NCBI RefSeq assembly: GCF_964340395.1 | Contig: NC_135556.1 | Span: 23,145,223-23,209,222 of the forward strand | Direction of reading: 5' to 3' | Length of the DNA stretch: 64,000 nucleotides | Source: Glandiceps talaboti | Lineage: Eukaryota > Hemichordata > Enteropneusta > Spengelidae | In this document: positions 46,811 to 58,118 of the stretch, piece by piece | Layout of the letters: each line of letters begins with the position of its first letter | How positions within the stretch are numbered: position 1 is the stretch's first letter | The notes under the pieces: model-generated | Told to the model about the DNA's origin: nothing | Seen by the model: the letters and a program-made list of their open reading frames with translations, nothing else | Database searches by the model: none | Made by a program: the position numbers and the translations under genes

Positions 46811-48295
46811 ATATCACTACAGCCAGCAAAAGAATAACTATAAACGTACCATGTCGCGAGTACCCTCTGTTCCGGTTGCTCTCAGCGATAGAACTCCAGA
46901 TAAGTTTGTTCCTTGAACTCTTATTTCTTAAACAAAGTGGAAATGTTTTTTTTAAATGCCGTGATATGTTAAATTGAGCAATATAACCCCACATTATCTA
47001 AAGCAATCAAACATTCTAGCTCTGTCAAATTTTGCAGTAAAACTTCAGGCATTCTTCATTGTCAAAATGGTTGGTGTCATTATTTTTGAACTGTAATTAT
47101 GTATTAAGCTTATTTGCGATAATATGCACATGACAAAGAGACTAGTATTATTAAATTTATCAACAAAAGAATATGATATTCGTTCGTTATAGTTATGTGA
47201 AATTCGCAATAACTTATATCAAATATTCATGAATGATGGCTTTATTCAATTAGGTTTAATCAAATGAAATTAGAGGACATATTGTACATACATTAGTGCA
47301 TAATAGTTGAATGCAATGACGTACTTTGATATGATGCGGCTTTTTTGGTAAAATTGAAGACTGATATTGTAAACAGTTCTGTAATGAAAGAATCAAGAGG
47401 ATTTCGAAAGCGATGAAATGCAAAATCGCCTCTTTGTAAAACGTACTTTTCATTGTGTGCATTGCCAGATTACCTACATGGAAACACGCCCACGGCTTTT
47501 TTTGGTTTAATATTTCATATTTGATTGCCAGCAAGTGCCACGCCCACCCACCATTTTTGTTTATTTACTGTCTCCGATCAAGAAACACACATGACCAGCT
47601 TGACAATAGCACAAGTGCAATTCCACTGCGGGAGGGTTCATTCAACGAAGAAAGTGACTACATGCATACATGTTTTGCCGTGTGGTACTGTTGTCGTGGC
47701 AACAGACAGGTAAGAAAAAAGTTACACGAGGGAATAGAAGTGTCTCACATCAATCACTTCACAATGATACGATATTACACGGTATTACTATGACAACCCC
47801 GATCGATAGACGTCACTTTTTAATTTAAATTGAATGTATTGGTTTAAACAAAGTCATTACTAATGACTGTGTGATTATTAATAAAGAAATACCCTTTTGA
47901 TTACAATATTACAATTTCATCATTTTGATGTCTATCAAAATTTACTTAGTCGCGTTTTTCGCTCGCTCTCCTCTTTGCGTAACCATCAAGCATAAGTCAA
48001 TAAATTTGGGTCGGCATTTGACAAGTCACAATGGAATTGGTCTATGTTTAATTGAGTTTTCAAAGAAGATTCAGATACAAACATAAGTGCTTCGGGTCAT
48101 GCGATTCTCCATTGGTAATAGAATAAGTGAACATTGAGTCGAAGATGCTGTGACAACACACGCAGTTTGATTGCACGCACCGTCGTTAGCTTTACTATCC
48201 GAGGGACTAACTGTAATACCAAGACAAATCTTCGAAATCTTTTCTTTCTAGAAATTCTACATTAATCCAAAAACATTGGACGTCTTGCAATCACC

Positions 48296-51200
48296 ATGAA
48301 TTCGAGCGCCTTTCACTTATCACCTACTGTAGCTCCTGAAGTAGGGATCTCGACAAGGAAAAGTAATTATTCCGAGAGTGTGGATCAGAACGAAACCAGG
48401 GAAGTCCAAAAAGGTAACGATGACGACAAAGACGGTATAAGGAACAGATTGCAACGGTTCAGTCAAGAAACTAGTATGCATGGTCTTCACTATATTGGAT
48501 CGAGAGACATTCATAGAGTACGAAGGTAGGATTTACGTGCTTGTTATTCTAGTTGTATTCATTATTAATGGATTCTACTAGCTAAACGGAGTTTCCCATC
48601 TCTATGATAAATATTAACAATTTATTTATTTACGAGCATAAACAGAGTTTATAACTGCACTTAAAGGTTTAATTCCGGTCCCTCGAGTGTGCATAGTTAT
48701 TAATAGCAACTTAAGATCGTTTCTGCTGTCGACAAAACTCCGTATTTAAAGTTTTCGTCTGTGTAGAAACGATCGTGTACTGGGTCAAAACAATTTCTAA
48801 AAAAATGGAAAAACAATCTCGACCTATCTAACTCTATTTTCTGATGAAAATACCCGAAAAAATATCTTTTTATCGTTGCCTAAGAATATTTTTATGATTT
48901 TCCCAAGTTTCCCAAGTTTCTGAAGGGATATACTTGTTTACTAGAATATATATATTGGTAGTACAACAGAGTGAAATTGCTACAGGCATGGAGTTCAGAT
49001 CCATAATAAGACATTAGTTAATCATGAAAGCACCACAAATCAAGTACACACAAATACACAGCCTGAACTCGAAGGGAATCATGGCACTGACAATAAACAC
49101 ATGAAAAATCCATATTGATTAGCCAAATAAGCTTCTGTAATTTGCTAAGTTATTGTGTTTTGCACACTTTTGATTTTTGTTTGGATAAAATGTCTGAATA
49201 TTAATTAGTCTCATTAGCATATTTATAATAATTTTCGGATGGTTTTCAAGATCATTGGCGTTTCTAGGCAGGAAACTGATTTAGCTTTCACATGAATGCC
49301 CGACGAGTATTTATTAATTTTTTGACGATTAAGTATTTTACCATTCCTACGGGAGAATTTTCAGCGTAAATCTGGTCTTTTGTAGCGATAAAATGTTATT
49401 TTTATGTCTAAAATGAAGCACTCTAGATATTGCTCTCTTCGCCATCTATTCTTACACGAAGATGAGAGTAGAAATAATAATATGAGCAGAAATATCAATT
49501 TTAAAAAATGCCTTTGTTGGTCGTCCTTTGATATACTTGTCAAAGTGAAATGACGTTTATTCAGTAATGTACACATTTTAGGAGCGAACATGTCATGTAG
49601 TGAAAGCGTCTTTATTGACAGTTATATTACATTCATTTGTAAATGTCTTCACTATGTCTCCCCTAATGACTTCCTTTCAGTTAGTTCGTTTAAGTGGCTA
49701 TGCCTTGAATAAACTTAATTTATTTTGTAATAAGAGAGATATGGACATTTTAAATTAATCTTAGGCTTAAAAGCTATCAGGCGTCCTTCTCCAATATAAA
49801 AGTCCTACGTTTTCACGTGACAGAACGACAGACTGACATTCACATATACAAAACGTTTATTATCCTTTACAATCTCACATTGAATTTCATTCGAGTAATT
49901 TGCGTAAAAAGGTCCCACATGCTAATTAATCACAGGATATCAATTGAGTTACCACGCTTCGACTGACATGTCATAAAATAATTTGGGTCGACTTTTCATT
50001 TATGGGTCGCCATGGAGATTCTGCTAGCATCACAATTTAGGTCATTTTTCATCACCAAGCGGTCTGTTTGATGTAATATGTTTACCGCCGCTTCATGCTA
50101 CTACAAGCGGGTGGAGAACATCAAACAAATGTACCCACTTCGTGTCCTCTTCATCAATGTTGCACTTGGCATAAGCCGTATATAGGAGTTACACGAACGG
50201 TTGGACCGAATTCGCATGCAAGATATCATAGTCATACACATTCTGACTCAAGTCATGAATATGATACAGGGAGTTAGCGACCCCAATTATAATCTTAGCA
50301 CAAATAGTAGTCACAATCTTGTAGTTCCACGATCTTACGATAAGTTGAATGATAGTGCTTTTGTCGTCTGTGGTCCGAGACTGTGGAACTCCATTCCAGA
50401 AGAGTTGAAATGTTTAGATGAAGTGGAGCAATTTGAAAGAGGGTTGAAGACTTTCCCCTTGTATGTGTTTTTTTAAACCACTCTCTTTACAAATTGTTTT
50501 GATTTACTAAATGAATTTTACCTGGTGTGTATTAATTGTTGTTTGTATGGTATTTTTTAAGTCTCCTTTAACTTATTGTGCAGCGCTTTTGAATATTTTG
50601 AAAATAGAGGAAGCATTTTAGAAATGAAATACAAATATGTAAAATGTGAAATGAATAACCACCGTTTATCTTGACAATATGTGATGTCTTCAATGAAGTC
50701 AATCTGTGTAATTTTATGCAAATATCAACATTTGACTAATTACACTCAATTTATCCCAGAAGTCATACAATTTGAATTCCAACACAACGCTGCAATTTTC
50801 ATCTCTTCTGTGAGAGGTGTCCGATCATCGCCTCAATACATTACATGGTTGAAGTGATTTCATAACAGTGTACACGGTAAGCATGTAAACTGGTGTAATG
50901 AGGTTAACATCGAAATATTGGAGTGTTTTCAACGAAGTCGTTTTTACTGTATCAAATACCACACACTGGATAAAAGACAATTATCGTCCAATATTTGAAC
51001 TAATGTAATGTAAAGTTGTCAACTTGTCGCCCATTATCGTACTTAAAGTTCTAAACGTTCGGACACTTAGATGTCCCTATTGCTGTCTTCTGCCTTCAAA
51101 AGAACAGTTTCAACACACTTGATACATTTATTGAAATGAAAATTGATAATAACGGAGGAACAAAAATTTGCAATAAAGACAAGATAATGAGTTTTCTCTG

Positions 51201-52889
51201 AGTCTTAATTAGAAGGGTAAGGAAATGAAAGCTCTCTCGACATCAATACATACACATCTACGTTTCTACGCATATATCCTCCAAATAGTGTAATTTCCAG
51301 TTGCACCGGCAATGAAGACGTGAAATATCTTATTACACGATTTGAATTCTTCGAACCACTAATTGACCGACAACACCTGCCTTTGTTTGTTTGTTTGTTT
51401 GTTTGTTTGTTTGTTTGTTTGTAAATTTATTTGTTCCACTCAGGAGTGTTACTAGGCATAAAATACTCCAAATGTTTAGTTTAGAACAGTCAGTTATATT
51501 TTAGACATATTATTCTCAGCGCAAGCTATACTAATTGCATATAAAGGGGATATTGATATTCACAGGATTCAGCTGGAACGCTGAGTGTAAATGTTAGACG
51601 AACAGTTGTTTGGAAACAATCAACTTGCACTCTGGTCTTAACCATCAAACCACACCGCACCACACCACATCTCACCACATCACATCATATCTAATCACAT
51701 GGCATGGCATTTCATCACACCATAACATAACATAGCATAGAATAGCATAGTATATCATATTATACCCCTGCTTTTTTAATAAATTACCGATAATAGTATA
51801 GGCATCAACAATGATACAAATACTGTGTTGTTCCATCGACAGGTTTATCTACGCTATCATCGTGGCCGGTACAGCGGGCTGGCTCCTCTCAATCCTTTAT
51901 CTTAATAGCATAAAATATGCCTCATATTTGGTGAGTATGACGCTATCATTAAGATACCAACCAGAGATGATGTTCCCTGCTGTCACAGTATGTAATTACA
52001 ACAGGTACCGCAAATCCTATATAAATGGTTCAAAGTTCGAAGAGTGGCAAGGAGAGTTATATGACCCGAAAATAGGGAAAGGTGAAATATCAAACATTGA
52101 TTGGACGTCAGAAGATGCTCTCCAGGAACTCTCCAAAAACCGCACGGAATTCGAAATCAATGCAGCTCACTCAAAGGAAGGAATGATTTGGGGTTGTCAA
52201 TTAGGTACAACCGAAAGGAACTGTAGTGCTGAACTGAACTTTACTACAACTTACACTGACTTTGGTGTGTGCTACACTTACAATGGTTTGATTGGGACGA
52301 GTCCTGAAGATGCTGTGAAAGTGAAAATGAGTGGCAGCAGACATGGCTTTAGCATGTTCCTATATCTAGACCAAAGCGAATATAGTGCAGGAGAACATTT
52401 AGGAGCTGGTTTCAAGGTAGAGCACCACTGATTTTGTCTCGTGATTATGACCGCGTTTTTACACAAATCATGAAAGAAGACGGCTGTTATTTTTCACCAT
52501 GAGATCCCACCACATTTAAATAATTTATGATCCTAAAACTGCTAACTAAGATGACTGATAGTAAGACACATTATGTATTGAAAACAGTAATGGACATTGA
52601 AAAACGCGAAGGTAATCTGCCGACATATTTGCCACATCTATGGTATTTAAATGAATACAGGACAGTCTGTCAAGTGGTCTTTAATGTATTTTTCTTTTTT
52701 TTACCAGATACTTCTTCATCACCCAGGCGAAGTACCACTGATTACAGACTATGGCATTGCAATATCTCCGGGCACAGAAACATTCTTGTCGACCTCTTTG
52801 GTTGTAGTAAGTAATACACGGTTTAACATTTTTAACTTCAAAAGGAAAATACATCTATTATGTTAACCTAAGTCAGTAACAAATGAGGG

Positions 52890-52946
<57 letters not shown>

Positions 52947-55900
52947 GGAAAGCGTTGAGAAACAGAGAGAAGCAGGACTTCTAGAGCCACAGACAGACAC
53001 AGGTGGATAGACAGAATTTATAAATTACAATGAATTTGTAAGTTGTAAGCGACAGGACGATGAACGTATAGATACATAAGGACAATAACAGGCCTCTTTT
53101 TGCACAGGAAAAGAACCAACAAGCTCCTTACATCACAGACTGTAAGGAACTAGAACTCCAGTACTATTCGCGATACTCCAAGAGTAATTGTATTATGGAA
53201 AGAATCACAGATGAAGTTGCATCTACATGCAATTGTACAGAATTGTACATGGAAGGTAAGTTCTTTACCGTCTTGTTTTAAATTATCATGTATTGCCACT
53301 TATTACATGGAAGGCAAGTTCTTTACTAGCTGCAATAATTGTAGCGTTTGTTGTGATTTTGAGGACTTTTTCTGCTGTTTTTGTGTTTTTTTGTCGTTTC
53401 GATGTTTTACCTGAAGCAAACGCTACAAATCCTGTAACGTAAACAAATAGACGGAAGTGATTCAGATCAGAATCGCAAAGTTAGATGGATTTTTCTGCTA
53501 AATTATGCCTTACCTGCCAAAGAATAGGGCATTTTCTAACTCCAACATATATGTATATTACGGAGCCCAAGAAATGTTCAGAGGTACCTCAATCCCGTCC
53601 AAATCGACATAAGTAACAGATGCAGCATTTTGAAACGGGCAGTTACTGACATCTCGGAACGGCAAATAGCACAAAAACAGCAGAAAAACCTCTCAAAATC
53701 ACAGCAAACGCTACAGTTATTGTAGCTAAATCTTTACATTTTTCCAATTGTCATGTATTGCCACTTATTACATTCCTCAATATACACATGCAATCATTAT
53801 ATTGGTTGAGATATGAACATCTGGGATATTTTACTGGGCAGGAGAAACTTACATTACCCAAAGGCAATATCCAAGAAAGCTGTACCTCGTGTAAATAAAA
53901 TGGTAATTTGACAAATTCTTGAGACGAGAACAGAAAATGATTATTTTACTAATTTCAGACCTAATTTAGTAATATCACTAACTTTGTTTGCTGTCTTTGA
54001 TCTAAAGAAGATGTCGATAAGACACAACAACTTGTTGTCTAAGAATTTATAGTCTTGAACTTGAAGTTAATGTACAGCTGCGAAGTCTTAAAACATGATG
54101 TCAAGGGCGAGAATACTAATACATGTAAAATGGCGCCTATCATCACATTCATTTCTAACCATGAACTGTTTCGATATTTTTTCTTTGCAATTCAATTAAG
54201 GGCCACACCGAATTTGCAATTATCAAGAGAAGATTGAGTGCGTTGATAAAGTATTCGCAGGTGAGTTTTTATTCTTTTACTAATGTGGTTATCAAATAAA
54301 GGTAACATGTACAGAGTCAATAAATAAAAAAGAGATTTATTGTCTCTCAAACACAGTAAAAATGTCAAAAATATATTATGTAATTTATCAAATGTTAAAA
54401 TCTGTAAAAACGAAATGTTGAATTAAATTCTTTGACATATAACTGTATAAGTGATGACGTCACCGCTGTGAGAGTGATTTAATCGGCATAAATTTTTGTT
54501 GAGGTTTTGATTTTTACTCATTTTTTTGTAAAGGTAGCAGTAATAAAGCGTTTGACCCATGTCCGGTTGCCTGTGATATCGCATACTACGACACGTATCC
54601 AAGTTATGCAAAGTACCCTGGCAGTCACATCTTGGACTACGTGCAGTCAAAGTACAATTTGTCTTCCCAAAGCGTAAGGTAATGTTTCCCTAAATCTACG
54701 ATCTCAAAACAAACACCCAAAATTTGCTTAAAAGGTGCAACAGTAACTTACCGGAATATATAGCGACGTTGAAATCGTAACTAGGATGCTCATGGCCCCA
54801 ACAATGTGGAGGGTGCACTGGTGTTATTTTTGTTAAGCTGGTAGTCTTTCCTACAAACACAAACAAGTAACAAACTTCTTATTTGTCTTTCCTACAACAA
54901 GGAAAAATAAGCAGAGGTCACCGAATGACTAATAGTTTATTCTTGATTGATAACATTTCGCGAAAATTCCATTTACTCTTGTGTAAAGAAGACTTTAAAT
55001 ATGCGCCAAGAGACAAGGAAGCAAAAATACACTTGTTAACATTTTCACCCAATCATGTTTCAGTGAAAACTCAGCGTATGTACACATTTACTTCAGGGAA
55101 CTCAGCTACATGTACATCGAACAAGTTCCTGCATACGACGGCATGTCATTTTTAGGTACGTCACATTTTCCATGTCTCATTGTCATAAGGTTTTGTCGTT
55201 CACAGAAGTTAACTTGTAACCTTTTACAAATCGGCTCTTGGGGAGGGCCATGTTTTAGAAAACGAGATTAGGGGAGGATCACATTTTACTTTGACTCATT
55301 GTATTGCCTAACATTGCAATATTTTCATTGTTTCGTCATCCTATCACTGCCACTATTCCAAATTCCATTGCTGCCATTCGGGTTGTTATGGTTATGGTTA
55401 GGGTTAGGGTTAGGTGCCATGACATCAGCCTATATCAAATTGCTACTGACAGCCATATAATGAATTAATAGTCATTTGTGGTGTAAGGAGAGGAGTGGGT
55501 CTCACAGGTGTAAAACGGGAGCAGTTACTAGGTAAGATACCAGTGATAATGTTGTGGAGATGTTGACCTCGCACTCAACAATGTCAGAAGTGTGCCAATG
55601 TAACAGATAGGAGGGGGAGACTTCTAATGTTAATGTAACCCTCCTCCAATGTTACTCTCTCTCTCCACTCCGTACACGGGATCGACTTGGACTTGAAAGG
55701 GAATAGCTGAGACTACACATAGTGTTCATGGTTAACCTGGATCATTTAGAAGTAGCCAAGGAGCAGATCGAAGCTCCTAGTCTAGGCCTAGCTGTTGCCT
55801 TGAGCTCGCTTGCTTCCAAAGAATGAATCAACATTAATTTTTTATAAACATAAAATATACAATACTCAAATGATTGGGTGATAAAATAATCAGCACCATA

Positions 55901-58118
55901 AATGAATAAAACGGAAGTGTTGCTGTTGCCTTAATTCAATGCACATTATAGTGACAAATATGAAAACTAGCTAAACAATGTTCAACTGTCCGTAATTAAT
56001 CATTATTTGACATCGACGATCACTTAATAACTTTCAGTGTTGTCATCTCAGAAGAATACTATTCGCGAAATGCAAACATTTGTTCTAAGTATTAATTCAT
56101 GACAGCTGAGAGTTCACGGTGACCTCGCGTGGCATTAAAACTTTGAAAATATTAAAAAGTTGTATTTTGTCACCCGTAACACCAATCTAATCATTGGGAG
56201 TTGAATTGTGGCATTCAGCTCAGCCAATGAGATCGAAACACATGTATTTATTAGTGCCGTGCCTTCACGCACATCCACATGGCGGTAGTAGTGGGAAATT
56301 ATCCAATGCCTTTAAACGGTCAACATTGGTGGCAGCGGTGGGGATGAAGTCCTTACCATTGATTCTAGGACTCACGTCCTTTTACACATCTGAGAGCATT
56401 TAACTCTTGTTTTGAATGGGGGGGGGGTCATGTTTTAGAGAAAAAATGTTGAGTGAGGGCCACTTTTTAGCACGACGGAGTCGGGTGATGGTCATATTTT
56501 ACGCAATGGTCTAGTCCGACGAGCCTAATTTCCCCCGGTCCTCCATCCTTGTAATTACTGAAGGCTCCCCTAGTCTAAAGCATTATTTCTCACACATGTC
56601 ATAGACATCATTGATGCAATCGCTATATAATTTAATTGGTGCTCTTCATTCTTCCGGGGTTTGCACTCAGAACTGACGAGTGCAAACCCACGAACAATAA
56701 AAAGCTCAAAACAAAGCCCAAATGCAACAATCATAGATAGTTCAAACTGTACGACTTCAAAAACTGATTCTAATGCCTACGCCTTGTTTACATCATAGCC
56801 ACAAAAATATATATGCTGATCAAATTCGAGGTCTTTTTACAGGTCGAAAATAGAACTGTGGCACAGTTAGGGTAAAATGTCCACTTAGTAAGACTGTAGC
56901 TAACTATTATAGTTACAGAGGCGCGATAGTGATAACCCAGTGGTCAATGGAATGGTGTAAGACTGTAGCTAACTATTTGAGTTACAAAGGGGGCGACAGT
57001 GATAAGCCAGTGGTCAATGGAATCGTGTTTTAAAGATTGTAGCTGTCAATTATAGTTACAGAGGGGCGATAGCGATAACCCAGTGGTCAATGAAGGGGCG
57101 ATAGTGATAACCCAGTGGTCAATGAAATCACGTAAGATTTTGAGGCACGCAGAGCCACATTAAAATCTTGTCGACAAAAACAAAAAAATCAGAAGGTGAC
57201 GTAAAAATTTAGAGGAAACGAGGATTAAATTTTACTCACCAGTCTGTTCTTGAAATCATGGAGAAGCCAAACTAGATTACTATCTGCAAACGCCCCACAG
57301 CATATAGTGCCCACGTCATGACTGTCCTCTCACATCAAAATCAAATCCCGGAATGACAAAACTGATAGAAACACGTGTTCCACAAGTTCCAGATGGTTGA
57401 AATAAATTGGCCAATCATTGGCCTGTTGCACACAATGACTTGTTAATTTATGTATACATCTTCAAACCCAATTGGCCAATTTGTGACTACACACAGGTGT
57501 GTTTGCTGTTCATTTAAAATCATAATCTTTCCAACACTTTCAGTGTGAGGATTCATGTTTTTGATAGTTCTATTCAGCTGCATTTAACTTATTGAGCCAA
57601 AACAATCTTTAATCATGAGTACGTTTGTAAACGTGATTGGTGTGAACGTGGTCACGGGAAGCTGCTTAATGAACTCGAGTCGGGCTATAGTGCAGATATT
57701 GCACCAACCAAGTGTGTAGCTAGCTGCACTATAGCCCTTCTCTCGTTCATTAACCATTAGTTACTTCCCTTTTCCAAGATCACCTACAATTGGTGACCTG
57801 CTTGGTACAAGTATACATAATTAACAAGTCCATTGCAGCTGCAAGTAGATTGATATTACATTGTAATACAGTAAATTTAGCGAACCCTTTGTCAAGTGTT
57901 GGTGTGTTTTTATAAATCTTGCAATTGCACTTAGAATTGAGATAACACTGTAGTAGAACATATACTGCAAACAGTGCACACATTTTTTCCGTTTTTGTAT
58001 TCTCTTGATAGGTGACTTTGGTGGCCAGATGGGATTATGTCTTGGAGCGAGTCTTCTGAGTGCATTTGAATGCATAGAATTCATTTTGATCTCGATACTG
58101 AAAATATTCAAACGTTAA
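48296..58118 (+). CDS. DEG/ENaC (ASIC-like) sodium channel subunit B
   Basis: Paralogue of A with the same exon grid: 48296-48525, 51843-52416, 52708-52806, 53108-53255, 54201-54260, 54534-54678, 55064-55155, 58012-58118, all GT-AG, giving 484 aa. Exons 3, 4, 5 and 7 are identical in length to those of A (99, 148, 60 and 92 nt). MHG lies at 61-63, M1 follows, then FPAVTVCN (121-128), FGVCYTYNG, PLITDYGIAISPGTETF, CNCTELYMEG, CNYQEKIEC, PCPVACD, EQVPAYDGMSFLGDFGG and the GAS filter (461-463), with a short basic tail IFKR. The N-terminus is rich in Ser, Asn, Asp and Glu. A TTTCTTTCTAG site near 48251 suggests an upstream 5' UTR exon. Intron 1 contains a LINE tail, intron 4 a MITE, intron 7 a minisatellite and a fold-back element. 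Ligand unknown. Confidence 0.92.
50201..50640 (+). mobile_element. LINE 3'-end fragment in intron 1 of gene B
   Basis: The frame ending at 50476 carries LVVPRSYDKLNDSAF, then VCGPRLWNSIPEELK, then FERGLKTFPLY, the characteristic C-terminal tail of CR1/L2/Jockey-like LINE reverse-transcriptase ORFs. A 3' UTR-like AT-rich segment with CAGCGCTTTTGAATA follows. The rest of the ORF is missing or unrecognisable, so it is a dead 5'-truncated copy in sense orientation. Confidence 0.75.
51382..51424. repeat. (TTTG)n microsatellite
   Basis: About ten units in intron 1 of gene B. Confidence 0.93.
52889..52947. repeat. (GACA)n microsatellite in intron 3 of gene B
   Basis: About 14 GACA units after exon 3. 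Confidence 0.93.
53247..53771 (+). repeat. Tandem duplication of the exon 4 splice-donor segment
   Basis: A segment of about 58 bp beginning ACATGGAAGG|TAAGTTC (exon 4 end and donor) is repeated at 53305 as ACATGGAAGGCAAGTTC. The second copy is split by the MITE at 53329-53726 and resumes to CATGTATTGCCACTTATT at about 53751-53770. The duplicated donor reads GC in place of GT. Confidence 0.75.
53329..53726. mobile_element. MITE with TA target duplication in intron 4 of gene B
   Basis: A 398-bp element flanked by TA (53327-53328 and 53727-53728). Its terminal inverted repeats are about 57 nt with a handful of mismatches: left begins GCTGCAATAATTGTAGCG, right (reverse strand) GCTACAATAACTGTAGCG, both running on to CTGCTGTTTTTGTG. 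TA duplication fits a Tc1/mariner-type non-autonomous element. No transposase is encoded. Confidence 0.85.
55232..55300. repeat. G-rich dispersed repeat, copy 2
   Basis: GGGGAGGGCCATGTTTTAG and GGGGAGGATCACATTTTAC, close to copy 3 at 56413-56510. Confidence 0.45.
55387..55415. repeat. Short interstitial telomere-like repeat
   Basis: GGTTATGGTTATGG followed by three GGTTAGG-type units. TTAGGG is the common animal telomere repeat; here it is only a few units long. Confidence 0.6.
56413..56510. repeat. G-rich dispersed repeat, copy 3
   Basis: G-run followed by TCATGTTTTAGAGAAAAAA, then GAGGGCCACTTTTTAG and GATGGTCATATTTTACG, three internal variations on one motif. Confidence 0.45.
56890..57130. 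repeat. About 69-bp tandem repeat in intron 7 of gene B
   Basis: Units start at 56890, 56959 and 57033 (AAGACTGTAGCTAACTAT ... CCCAGTGGTCAATGGAAT), plus a partial unit from about 57091. Confidence 0.88.
57666..57753. mobile_element. Small fold-back element with TTAA ends
   Basis: TTAATGAACTCGAGTCGGGC and, on the other strand, TTAATGAACGAGAGAAGGGC, both continuing TATAGTGCAG: 30-bp inverted arms with a loop of about 28 nt. TTAA at both ends (57666-57669, 57750-57753) would suit a piggyBac-like MITE relic. Confidence 0.6.

Noticed and set aside
47591-47708. ATG-led frame ending at a GTAAGA donor upstream of gene B
   Set aside because: Could be a 5' exon of gene B, but no phase or homology evidence ties it to the exon at 48296.
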